Shown here: piece after piece, positions 8,078 through 16,531 of the stretch
How the letters are laid out: every line of letters begins with the position of its first letter
Position numbering within the stretch: the stretch's first letter is position 1
NCBI GenBank assembly: GCA_003165595.1
Contig: PLWQ01000041.1
Location: 81,986-145,985, forward strand
From: Fibrobacterota bacterium
GTDB taxonomy: Bacteria > Fibrobacterota > Chitinivibrionia > Chitinivibrionales > FEN-1185
Reading direction: 5' to 3'
DNA: 64,000 bases
Notes under the pieces: model-generated
What the model was told of the DNA's origin: nothing
The model's input: the letters and a program-made list of their open reading frames with translations, nothing else
Databases searched by the model: none
Translations under genes and position numbers: made by a program

Positions 8078-10435
8078 ATGAGAAGCGTCAGACGTGTGTC
8101 AGTTGTATTTACGGCGCTCCTGGCATACGCCACTGTCTCCGCGCAAAGCGGCGATTTTTCGGTTTCCGGGAAAGTTGTTGATTCCACAGGACAACCCATC
8201 GTCAATGCAACCATCACCTACACCAGCATCGCGCAGCGGCTGTCCTGGGACTTCTCAAGGTCGGACGGAGTCTTCGGCGGCCCGACTACCAGGGTTCAAC
8301 CTGTTCAGCAAAATGCAGCCATCACGCTGCAGCGAGAAGGTCCGGTTTCCATAGATATCTTTGATATCAACGGAAGAAAACTGGGAGAGGTGAATAATGC
8401 CAAGATCGACAAAGGCACCTATACGCTGGAGCCCGTCGCCTCCAGACTTTCCAACTCCATCTATGTGCTAAAAATCAAGGCGGGGAACCAGGTGATCTAT
8501 CGGAAACTGCTCAACACGGGCATCAGGAGCAGTTCCACTTTTATCAATCAGCTCTCGTCTTTGAATGCGCCACTGGCTCTGTCAAAAAGGTCCGCGGTCA
8601 TCGATTCGATCCGGGTTGGGAAGACCGGCTATGCCGCAAAGTATGTTCGCATCCAATCATATATCGACAACGTGGGAAATGTGACGCTTGTTCCGGTTAA
8701 CATCGAAGGCGAGGTCGATTCGGTTTTCGCCATAATGACCCAGCTCCAGAAATGCGGCCAGCTTTGCATGCCGACAATTCCTATAACCTCGGCAACCGTT
8801 GCCGGCAATTTCTGCGGGAGCATCTTTGGCGGAGCCGGCTCTTTGACCGGGTATACCCCTTCAACGGTCGCCAACATGGTCGACAGCTTTCAGACCGCAA
8901 TGATGGGCACTTCGTTGAAGATCCCGATCTTGGCAACCTTCGACTTTGTACATGGTGCAAGTGATGTCCCGGGAGCCACCATATTTCCGCATAATCTGGC
9001 CATGGGCGCGATACAGGACACGCTGCTGGTTCAAAAGGCGTTTCGCGCGCAGGCATTGGAGGTGCGGGGTTCCGGATGCAACTGGGGATTAGGACCATGC
9101 ATTGCCGTTATCCGCGACGACCGGTGGGGACGCGCCTACGAAGGATTTTGCGAAACTCCAGAGCGCACACAGATAATGGCCAGGCATGCGATTCTTGGCA
9201 TCCAGACCACCGATCTGTCTATGCCTACATCCTATGCTGCCACCTGCAAACATTTTGCCGGTGACGGAAATACCACGAACGGTGTTAACGCGGGGACCAC
9301 CGCGGGACCCGATTCCGTCGCGAGGGCGATCAATCTGCCCGGCTATGCCTCAGCGGTTGCCGCAGGCGTGGCAACCATCATGCCCTCATTTTCGAGTTGG
9401 TGCGACGGTACTCCTATGCATAATAACGCAACACTCATGACCGGCTGGTTGAAATCACCTGCAGCGGGCAATCCCAATTTCCAGGGTTTCATCGTAGGCG
9501 ATTGGGATGGAGCCACTCTTCCGGGCAGCATCCTTGCAGGCTTGGATGTGCCCATGGCACCTGAGGCCGGACTCGGGACCATAGCAACCATTAACGGTTT
9601 TTATGCAGCGAACCAGGCGCGCCTCGATGATGCTGTCAAGCGCGTGCTTCGCGTAAAGGCCTGGATGGGCTTGCTCAATCCATCGCCCCAATACTTGACG
9701 GACCGCAGGCTCACCGCGCTTGTCGGATGCGCAGCCCACCGTGACGTGGCCCGCGCATGTGTGAGGGCCTCGCTTGTCCTGCTCAAGAACGATACCGTTG
9801 GAGGCACGCCGGTACTTCCGATTCCCACATCGGCAAATGTCGCGATATGGGGTACCGCCGGGGACAATATCGGAATTCAGTGCGGCGGTTTCACGGTGAG
9901 CTGGCAGGGTCAGAGTGGAGCTATTCCCGGCGGCGGCGGCACCTCCGTCCGGACAGCCGTTCAATCGATTTGCAGCAATGCGAGCTACATCGCATCACCC
10001 ACCGGATCTGGGACTTCCGATTATATCATCGCATTTCTCAGCGAAAATCCCTATGCCGAGGTATCCTTCCCGGACATCAACATGGTAAACGACGCCACTA
10101 ACAATGGCACCAGCGGCAATATGGCTACAGCCACGAACTCGACGGTGGTAACCCAGATTCAGACTGCGCATGTCGCCGGGAAGAAGGTGATTGTGGTGTT
10201 GATCGCGGGAAGGCCGCTTGACATTTCGACAGTCATTCCCAATTGCGACGCATTTGTCTGGGCAGGTTTGCCGGGAACTGAAGGCGAAGGCGTTTCCGAC
10301 GTCTTGTTTGCAACAGGGTATAAATTCTCCGGCAAACTCCCGTTTACATGGCCCACAGGTTTGTCCCAGGAACCGATTAATTACGGTGATGGGCAAACCG
10401 GGCTCTTTGCCTACGGCTATGGCCTAACCGACTAA
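8078..10435 (+). CDS. Secreted glycoside hydrolase family 3, paralogue of the upstream GH3
   Basis: A 785-residue paralogue of the 5044 gene, with highly similar sequence along its length (for example RLSWDFSRSDG near residue 50). The same architecture is seen: signal peptide ending SAQ near residue 23, carboxypeptidase-regulatory-like stretch, sorting-domain-like segment (FDINGRKLGEVNN...KGTYTLEP...YVLKIKAGN, about 95-145), then GH3. KHFAGDG starts at K391 and the nucleophile motif is IVGDWDG with D475. The C-terminal end (GKLPFTWPT...GLFAYGYGLTD) is complete. Unlike the first copy it has no terminator behind it: the CsgG/PEGA gene begins 28 bp downstream and the Ig/FISUMP gene 25 bp after that, so the three are probably one operon. 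Tandem duplication with diverged active-site loops suggests different chain-length or linkage preferences (inference). Confidence 0.93.
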   Translation: MRSVRRVSVVFTALLAYATVSAQSGDFSVSGKVVDSTGQPIVNATITYTSIAQRLSWDFSRSDGVFGGPTTRVQPVQQNAAITLQREGPVSIDIFDINGRKLGEVNNAKIDKGTYTLEPVASRLSNSIYVLKIKAGNQVIYRKLLNTGIRSSSTFINQLSSLNAPLALSKRSAVIDSIRVGKTGYAAKYVRIQSYIDNVGNVTLVPVNIEGEVDSVFAIMTQLQKCGQLCMPTIPITSATVAGNFCGSIFGGAGSLTGYTPSTVANMVDSFQTAMMGTSLKIPILATFDFVHGASDVPGATIFPHNLAMGAIQDTLLVQKAFRAQALEVRGSGCNWGLGPCIAVIRDDRWGRAYEGFCETPERTQIMARHAILGIQTTDLSMPTSYAATCKHFAGDGNTTNGVNAGTTAGPDSVARAINLPGYASAVAAGVATIMPSFSSWCDGTPMHNNATLMTGWLKSPAAGNPNFQGFIVGDWDGATLPGSILAGLDVPMAPEAGLGTIATINGFYAANQARLDDAVKRVLRVKAWMGLLNPSPQYLTDRRLTALVGCAAHRDVARACVRASLVLLKNDTVGGTPVLPIPTSANVAIWGTAGDNIGIQCGGFTVSWQGQSGAIPGGGGTSVRTAVQSICSNASYIASPTGSGTSDYIIAFLSENPYAEVSFPDINMVNDATNNGTSGNMATATNSTVVTQIQTAHVAGKKVIVVLIAGRPLDISTVIPNCDAFVWAGLPGTEGEGVSDVLFATGYKFSGKLPFTWPTGLSQEPINYGDGQTGLFAYGYGLTD

Positions 10436-10463
10436 AACCAAAAACCATTTTTCCGGAGCCGGT

Positions 10464-11510
10464 ATGCGCATTCGATCAAGAAGATTCTCCAACGTTCTGC
10501 TTGTTCTCAACCTGTTTGCCACGCTTGCAGTATCGCAAACGAAGACCAATATTGCGGTTGCCGACCTGGCGGGACAAGGGATCGACGCTTCTACGGCGGC
10601 GATTATTTCCGACAGGCTGCGCAGCGAACTGTTTACAACCGGCACCGTTACGGTCTTAGAACGATCACAGATGCAGGAGATTCTCAAAGAGCAAGGCTTC
10701 CAGCAGGCAGGCTGCACATCAGACCAGTGTGCGATTGAAACGGGTCAAATGCTGGGAGTGAAATATATGGTGGTTGGATCCATAGGGCTTGTGGGACACA
10801 CGTACACTATTTCGTGCAGGCTTATAGACGTGTCTACGGGCAAAATGGTTGCTACCGCGCATGTCGATTGCAAATGCGAGATCGACGACATCTTGTCGCG
10901 GTCAACGGTTGATCTTTCGCGGAAGCTGGTGCAGTCTTTTTCCAGTGTCCAAACCAATGCTTCTCCGCCATCTTCGCCCCTTACCGCCGAGACGGGATCA
11001 CTCAAAATCTCTTCAAGCCCCTCGGGTGCAGCTCTTCTCGTAAACGATACCGCCAAAGGCAACACTCCGGCGAACATAGACAGCCTTAAGCCCGGCAAAT
11101 ACCAGATAGCCTTGGCGCTGCCGGGATATAGGAACATTACCGATAATCTTCAGGTTTCCGCGGGAGGGATCCTGGAAAAGACTTATTCTCTTAATTCTTT
11201 AACCGGTTCTCGCAACAACAACGGAAAAAAGCTTTTCCCAATGTGGTCCAAAATTGCGCTCGGCGCCGCAACTGTTGTTGTGGCCGGGACCGGCATCGGA
11301 ATGGATCGACTTGTAGACCGTGAAGCAACCAGTTGCGCATCAATTTCCTCGCAATATGCCAATTCCGGTTCCAACGCCTCCTACTCATCGTTCAGCCAGG
11401 ACTATGCAAACCATTACAACAACGAAACAAAGTATTCGCTTTACAGAAATGTTTTGTATGGCGTGGCAGGCGTGCTCGCGGCGGGATTCGTTGTTTCATT
11501 TTTGTACTGA
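10464..11510 (+). CDS. CsgG-like N-terminal domain / PEGA-domain membrane protein
   Basis: A 348-residue protein with an N-terminal signal (VLNLFATLAVSQ). Residues about 28-170 look like the CsgG/penicillin-binding-activator type domain: 'IAVADLAGQGID', 'TVLERSQMQEILKEQGF', 'GCTSDQCAIETGQMLGVKYMVVGSI', 'ISCRLIDVSTGKMVA'. Residues about 175-245 form a PEGA beta-sandwich (LKISSSPSGAALLVNDTAKG...PGKYQIALALPGYR). Two hydrophobic segments follow (about 255-280 and 330-348). In other bacteria such proteins sit in the envelope and assist secretion or assembly of surface structures. Here the gene lies between a GH3 enzyme and the giant Ig/FISUMP protein with gaps under 30 bp. A role in exporting or anchoring those partners is therefore likely, but it is inference. 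Confidence 0.85.
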   Translation: MRIRSRRFSNVLLVLNLFATLAVSQTKTNIAVADLAGQGIDASTAAIISDRLRSELFTTGTVTVLERSQMQEILKEQGFQQAGCTSDQCAIETGQMLGVKYMVVGSIGLVGHTYTISCRLIDVSTGKMVATAHVDCKCEIDDILSRSTVDLSRKLVQSFSSVQTNASPPSSPLTAETGSLKISSSPSGAALLVNDTAKGNTPANIDSLKPGKYQIALALPGYRNITDNLQVSAGGILEKTYSLNSLTGSRNNNGKKLFPMWSKIALGAATVVVAGTGIGMDRLVDREATSCASISSQYANSGSNASYSSFSQDYANHYNNETKYSLYRNVLYGVAGVLAAGFVVSFLY

Positions 11511-11535
11511 TACCACCAAGGGGGAGCATTCAATT

Positions 11536-14500
11536 ATGTTGAGAAATGCCGCAGGGCTCACGTGTCTTGTGTTAATGGTGGCCGTGTTGTGTCTGTGCAC
11601 GCAACTCTCCCCCAATACGCTGAAGATGATCTCCTTTAGCGACAACTCCAATCCGCCATCGGCTCCGGTAATCAAATCCGCTATTGCAGGAGTGGGCAGC
11701 ATTACTGTAAGCTGGGATACGGTGAGCGGCGCTCAATCGTACAACTTGTTTTACCATACAGGACCCACGGTAGACACCACAACCGGAACAAAGATGGCAG
11801 GCGTGACATCCCCCGTGCAGATCCCTGGATTGACAAACGATACGCAGTACGCCATTGCCGTGTGCGCAGCGAACGCGAGCGGAGAATCGGGCCCGAGCAA
11901 CACAGTAACCGCCATTCCGCAGATGGCTCCGAGCATTTCCACGCAACCGCAATCGCAGACCGCAACAGTGGGACAAAACGTTACCTTTTCCATTGCCGCC
12001 GACGGCACCGCTCCGCTGAGCTACCAATGGAAAAAGAACGACAGTGTCATTGTTGGAGCGACCAAAGATAGTTTGAGCCTGGCAACCGTGCAGAATTCCA
12101 ATTCCGGCGCCTACACCGTGGTCGTAAGCAATGCTGCCGGGAGCATCGTGAGCAACGCGGCTACGCTTACGGTCACCGCCGCAGCCGTTTCGCCGAGTAT
12201 TGCAACCCAGCCAGCGTCGCAGACGGCCATGGCGGGTTCCCGCGTAACCTTTACCGTTGTGGCAACGGGGACCGGCCCGCTAATTTACAAATGGAAGAAA
12301 AATGGCGCGACCCTGGCGGATTCGACTTCAAACAGCTATACAATCGCATCGGTGGCAAATTCCGATGCGGGCACCTATTCGGTGGTTGTGTCCAACAGCG
12401 TAGGGAATGTGGTCAGCCTCGACGCAGTGCTAACCATTACGTCAACGCCGGTTGCTCCAACGATAACGACACAGCCCCAATCTCAAACCATAACGGTTGG
12501 ACAAACAGTAACGTTCAGCGTTGCCGCAACCGGTACCGGGCTGCTTGCCTATCAATGGAAGAAGGACACAACCACCATTTCCGGCGCCACGTCGAGCACC
12601 TATTCAATCACCAATGTTCAAAGCGGCAATGCCGGCAAATATTCCGTATTGGTAAGTGACAGCGTCGGAAAAGTATTAAGCGACAGCGCGGTTCTCACGG
12701 TGACTGCAGCTCCGGTTGCGCCAAGCATTTCGACGCAGCCGCTCGCCCAGACAGTAATTGCCGGCCAAAATGTTACACTGTCGGTAATCGCGGGCGGCAC
12801 GGCTCCGTTCACCTACCAATGGAAGAAAGACACGGTCTCTATTTCCGGCGCAACATCCAGCAGCCTGTTTCTCTCCGGAGTTCAAGCGGCCAGTGCCGGT
12901 ACCTATACTGTGGTTGTGTCGAATGCCGTCGGAAGCGTAGTCAGTAACGGGGCGCTTTTGACGGTCAATGACGCACCCACGACGCCCAGTATAACGACAC
13001 AGCCGAAATCGCAGAGCGTAACAGCCGGGCAAAGCGTTACATTCTCCGTTGCAGCAATCGGAACTCCGCCGCTATCCTATCAATGGAAAAGGAACGGGGC
13101 GCTCTTAGCCGGCGACACGGCATCTTCGTTCACGATCAGCGCGGTAGCGGTATCGGATACAGGAAGCTACACCTTAACGGTTACCAACAACGCGGGAAAT
13201 GCGGTGAGCATTCCGGCTGTGTTAACGGTGACTCAGGCGCCAGTTGCCCCGAACATCACCACACAACCTGCGTCGGACTCCGCAGTTGCCGGGCAGACCG
13301 TTACCTTCAGCGTAGTTGCAACCGGAACCGCACCGCTTGTCTATCAGTGGTATGTTGGCAGCACCGCAATTTCCGGCGCAACCTCATCAAGTTATGTATT
13401 GCCGAATGTGCAAATAGCAAACGCGGGAACCTACACGGTTGTCGTGTCCAATGGTACTTTACCAAACGCTACAAGCAGCGGCGCTGTGCTCGCGGTAAGT
13501 TCGGCGGCGGTGGCGCCAAGCATAACTGCGCCGCCAAAATCAGATTCAATAACAGCGGGGCAAAGCGTTACCTTTACCGCAACGGCAACCGGAACGGCGC
13601 CGCTTTCGTATCAGTGGTATTTGGGCGGAACAGCTATTTCCGGGGCCACATCGTCAAGCTATTCAATTCAGAATGCCCAGGCAGCCAATGCGGGAACCTA
13701 CACCGTTACCGTATCCAACGGCACCTTGCCAAATGCAACAAGCAGCGGCGCAGTACTTGTTGTAAATCCCCCTCCTGTTGCTCCGAGTATTGCAACCCAA
13801 CCGCCCACACAAACCGTAACAGCCGGACAAAACGTAACTTTCACCGTGGCTGCAACCGGAACCGCACCGCTTGCCTATCAGTGGTATCTCGGCGCTGCCG
13901 TAATTTCGGGCGCAACTTCGGCAAGCTACACAATCTCGAATGTCCAGGCTTCAAATGCGGGAACCTACACTGTTACCGTATCCAACGGCACTTTGCCTAA
14001 TGCAACAAGCACTGGCGCAGTACTTACCGTAAATCCTGCTCCGGTTGCTCCAAGTATCACAACGCAGCCGCTCACGCAAACCGTTACTGCGGGACAAAAC
14101 GTAGCTTTCACCGTGGCTGCAACCGGAACCGCACCGCTTGCCTATCAGTGGTATCTCGGCGCTGCCGCAATTTCGGGCGCAACTTCGGCAAGCTATGCCA
14201 TAACCAACGTCCAGTCTGCCAATGCGGGAACCTACACCGTTACCGTATCCAACGGCACCTTGCCGAATGCAACAAGCACCGGCGCAGTACTTACCGTAAA
14301 TCCTGCTCCTGTTGCTCCGAGCATTACAACTCAACCGCTCACACAAACCGTTACCGCAGGTCAAAACGTGACATTCACCGTGGTTGCAACCGGAACCGCA
14401 CCGCTTGCCTATCAGTGGTATCTCGGCGCTGCCGCAATTTCGGGCGCAACTTCGGCAAGCTATGCCATAACCAGCGTCCAGTCAGCCAATGCGGGAACCT

Positions 14501-15171
14501 ACTCCGTTACCGTATCCAACGGCACCTTGCCCAATGCAACAAGCACCGGCGCAGTGCTTACCGTAAATCCCACAGCAGGCACCGTTTTGGACACGGATGG
14601 AAACATTTACCATACGGTTACAATAGGAACTCAAGTGTGGATGGTGGAAAACCTCAAAACCACGCGCTACAACGACGGAACCTCAATTCCACTTATAACG
14701 GATGCATCTTCTTGGAGCAGCCTCGCCTCTGCGGGATTTTCTCGATACAACAACGATTCGACAACCTATGGGAGCACCTACGGTGCACTTTACAATTGGT
14801 ATGCCGTCAACACGGGCAAGCTTGCTCCAGCGGGCTGGCATGTGCCGACAGATGCGGAATGGGCAGCGCTTGACACGTATCTTGGCGGCGACGCTGTTGC
14901 CGGGGGCACACTCAAAGAAGCAGGAACGACACATTGGTTGGCACCCAACACCGGCGCCACGAACTCGTCGGGTTTTTTCGCGCTTCCGGGCGGTTACCGC
15001 AGCGACGACGGCACATTCAACAGCATCGGCTACGGCGGAGTCTTGTGGTCATCCTCGGCAAACGATGCTGCAAGCTCCTGGTCCCGCAGCATGAGCATCT
15101 GTACAATTAATGTCCTGCGCTACAACTATCTGAGGGGGTATGGGCTTAGCGTCCGGTGCATCAAAAATTAG
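11536..15171 (+). CDS. Surface protein: FN3, ten Ig-like domains, C-terminal FISUMP domain
   Basis: A 1211-residue protein. The ATG at 11536 follows a GGGGGAG site and gives a hydrophobic signal with Cys residues (VAVLCLCTQ), so a lipoprotein is likely; the open frame upstream is not used. Domains in order: FN3 (about 37-125), then ten Ig-like repeats of about 89 residues, each opening 'PSITTQP.SQTVTAGQ' and carrying 'APLSYQW' and 'AGTYTVTVSN'. Repeats 1-5 have QWKK/QWKR and repeats 6-10 have QWYLG/QWYVG, so two sub-lineages expanded. The last ~200 residues are a FISUMP domain (DTDGNIYHTVTIGTQVWMV, YNWYAVNTGKLAPAGWHVPT, GLSVRCIKN). The protein probably projects an Ig stalk from the outer membrane with FISUMP at the tip. 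FISUMP function is unknown; glycan contact is inferred from the GH3 operon. Confidence 0.9.
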   Translation: MLRNAAGLTCLVLMVAVLCLCTQLSPNTLKMISFSDNSNPPSAPVIKSAIAGVGSITVSWDTVSGAQSYNLFYHTGPTVDTTTGTKMAGVTSPVQIPGLTNDTQYAIAVCAANASGESGPSNTVTAIPQMAPSISTQPQSQTATVGQNVTFSIAADGTAPLSYQWKKNDSVIVGATKDSLSLATVQNSNSGAYTVVVSNAAGSIVSNAATLTVTAAAVSPSIATQPASQTAMAGSRVTFTVVATGTGPLIYKWKKNGATLADSTSNSYTIASVANSDAGTYSVVVSNSVGNVVSLDAVLTITSTPVAPTITTQPQSQTITVGQTVTFSVAATGTGLLAYQWKKDTTTISGATSSTYSITNVQSGNAGKYSVLVSDSVGKVLSDSAVLTVTAAPVAPSISTQPLAQTVIAGQNVTLSVIAGGTAPFTYQWKKDTVSISGATSSSLFLSGVQAASAGTYTVVVSNAVGSVVSNGALLTVNDAPTTPSITTQPKSQSVTAGQSVTFSVAAIGTPPLSYQWKRNGALLAGDTASSFTISAVAVSDTGSYTLTVTNNAGNAVSIPAVLTVTQAPVAPNITTQPASDSAVAGQTVTFSVVATGTAPLVYQWYVGSTAISGATSSSYVLPNVQIANAGTYTVVVSNGTLPNATSSGAVLAVSSAAVAPSITAPPKSDSITAGQSVTFTATATGTAPLSYQWYLGGTAISGATSSSYSIQNAQAANAGTYTVTVSNGTLPNATSSGAVLVVNPPPVAPSIATQPPTQTVTAGQNVTFTVAATGTAPLAYQWYLGAAVISGATSASYTISNVQASNAGTYTVTVSNGTLPNATSTGAVLTVNPAPVAPSITTQPLTQTVTAGQNVAFTVAATGTAPLAYQWYLGAAAISGATSASYAITNVQSANAGTYTVTVSNGTLPNATSTGAVLTVNPAPVAPSITTQPLTQTVTAGQNVTFTVVATGTAPLAYQWYLGAAAISGATSASYAITSVQSANAGTYSVTVSNGTLPNATSTGAVLTVNPTAGTVLDTDGNIYHTVTIGTQVWMVENLKTTRYNDGTSIPLITDASSWSSLASAGFSRYNNDSTTYGSTYGALYNWYAVNTGKLAPAGWHVPTDAEWAALDTYLGGDAVAGGTLKEAGTTHWLAPNTGATNSSGFFALPGGYRSDDGTFNSIGYGGVLWSSSANDAASSWSRSMSICTINVLRYNYLRGYGLSVRCIKN
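13780..14580 (+). repeat. Three near-identical 267-bp Ig-domain units
   Basis: Units starting at 13780, 14047 and 14314 repeat with an exact 267-bp period (89 codons) and are almost identical in DNA, for example around 'CAGTGGTATCTCGGCGCTGC'. The earlier Ig repeats in the gene have diverged. This indicates recent amplification and a potential for length variation by recombination. Confidence 0.9.
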
Positions 15172-15372
15172 AATTGACCGTGCGTCAGTTTTTCCATCCG
15201 GTCTTGGCGCACCTGGCAGCTGCAATGTGAGGAACAGGCCCTGGATACACCGGTGCCGATAATTGATATTTGCGATCACAACGCAGATGTGTGGAGGTAC
15301 TTTTTCGTTACCGGGGCCTAGGTTCACGGGCGCATGGGACAGCATCGTGTTTATTGCCCGCTTCTTTGGGTC

Positions 15373-16509
15373 TTAGAAACCCTTTACCGCGTCCACCTCG
15401 ATCTCAAAGAGAAGATCGTCTCTGCATACGTCATTCTCGGCGATTATCCACGGCAATTGGGGAAACGATCGCTCTCGCAGGAATCCCGTAAATGTCCCCG
15501 CGTCGCCGGGGTTCTTTACATAAGCGATAGCCCGAACAGTGTCGGCCCAATCCATTGACCTGGACTCAAGGATCGCCTGAACCACCTTTATGGTCTGGTC
15601 TATCTGGGCGGCAGTGTCGCCTTTAAACACCGTCTCTCCCCGCTCGTTGATACTTGCCGTTCCGGAAATGAGAAGACGCCGCAGGCCCGGCGTTTCGATT
15701 TCCACGGCCCTCGAAAACGCGCTTCCGTATCCAAGGGCTTGATTCTGGAGCGGAGAGGAAATTTCCCGTGCCGACGCGCCGTTGACCTTGAAGGCAATGG
15801 CCTCCGCGGCGGCGACGAGTGCAGTTTCGTGCGGATTCCGCCCGCCTATGCCGGTACTTGCCGGAAGAAGCTTTTCGAAAATACCGCGGTCCCGGTAGAA
15901 ACGTGTCCTCACCGCGTTGAACGCTCCATACCATTCGAGAAGTCGATCGTTGTAGAACCACGTGCGAACAAGGTTCGTAGTATCCATGCCGGCGGCGTTA
16001 AGGGCGGACTCCAAAGCCTCAAGAGTGAGCTGCGTCTGCTGCGCGGGCATGATGCCGGGCGCGCCGGAATTGATGCCTCCCACAATGCAATAGCGCCCTG
16101 TTGCGTCTTCCCACGCTCTCGCAACCGGGCCCGCATCGAGGCACACCGTGTCCACCCGGGCTCCGGCGACCGAACGAACAAGAATCCCGGCTAGCGGCGC
16201 GCCGTTGCAGCTGAGCCCCTCCACCCAGGTAACCGGCGGGCAGGGCGGCGGAAGATGGGCGGCGAGGGCGCGAACGAATTGTTTGTACCGGACGCATGGA
16301 CCAAAGACGTCGCACTTTACAATTGCAGTTCCGGACTCGCGGAGGAACGCGGCGCATCTTCCGGCAAGCGCCGCTTCGGTTTCGTCGCCGTCGGGCCAGA
16401 GGGCGGCATATACGGTCGAGACACCGCTCTGCTCAATAACCGTTGTCTGGAGGCCGCGTTCAGTTGCGCGGCGGATGGCGGCGGGCATTCGGGGATTCCC
16501 TTTTTCCAT
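15373..16509 (-). CDS. FkbO/Hyg5-like chorismatase / RidA-fold protein
   Basis: A 378-residue soluble protein. The C-terminal half (about 250-375) reads like a RidA/YjgF domain: 'LLISGTASINERGETVFKGDTAAQIDQTIKVVQAIL', 'RAIAYVKNPGDAGTF', 'LLFEIEVDAVKGF'. The N-terminal half contains 'CLDAGPVARAWEDATGRYCIVGGINSG' and 'NLVRTWFYNDRLLEWYGAFNAVR', a two-lobed arrangement like FkbO/Hyg5-type chorismate-transforming enzymes, which share the RidA fold. If so it would cleave chorismate to a hydroxybenzoate or dihydrobenzoate product, but a non-enzymatic or imine-hydrolysing Rid role cannot be excluded. It starts 22 bp after the stop of the haem/WD40/TPR gene and is its operon partner. No other aromatic-biosynthesis genes are in view. 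Confidence 0.75.
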   Translation of the reverse strand: MEKGNPRMPAAIRRATERGLQTTVIEQSGVSTVYAALWPDGDETEAALAGRCAAFLRESGTAIVKCDVFGPCVRYKQFVRALAAHLPPPCPPVTWVEGLSCNGAPLAGILVRSVAGARVDTVCLDAGPVARAWEDATGRYCIVGGINSGAPGIMPAQQTQLTLEALESALNAAGMDTTNLVRTWFYNDRLLEWYGAFNAVRTRFYRDRGIFEKLLPASTGIGGRNPHETALVAAAEAIAFKVNGASAREISSPLQNQALGYGSAFSRAVEIETPGLRRLLISGTASINERGETVFKGDTAAQIDQTIKVVQAILESRSMDWADTVRAIAYVKNPGDAGTFTGFLRERSFPQLPWIIAENDVCRDDLLFEIEVDAVKGF

Positions 16510-16531
16510 TTTTTAACGACCGGCGGATTTT

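Noticed and set aside
12291..14873. Long plus-strand frames with Arg/Asn/Cys-rich translation
   Set aside because: They are alternate frames of the Ig repeats; the periodicity comes from the real gene.
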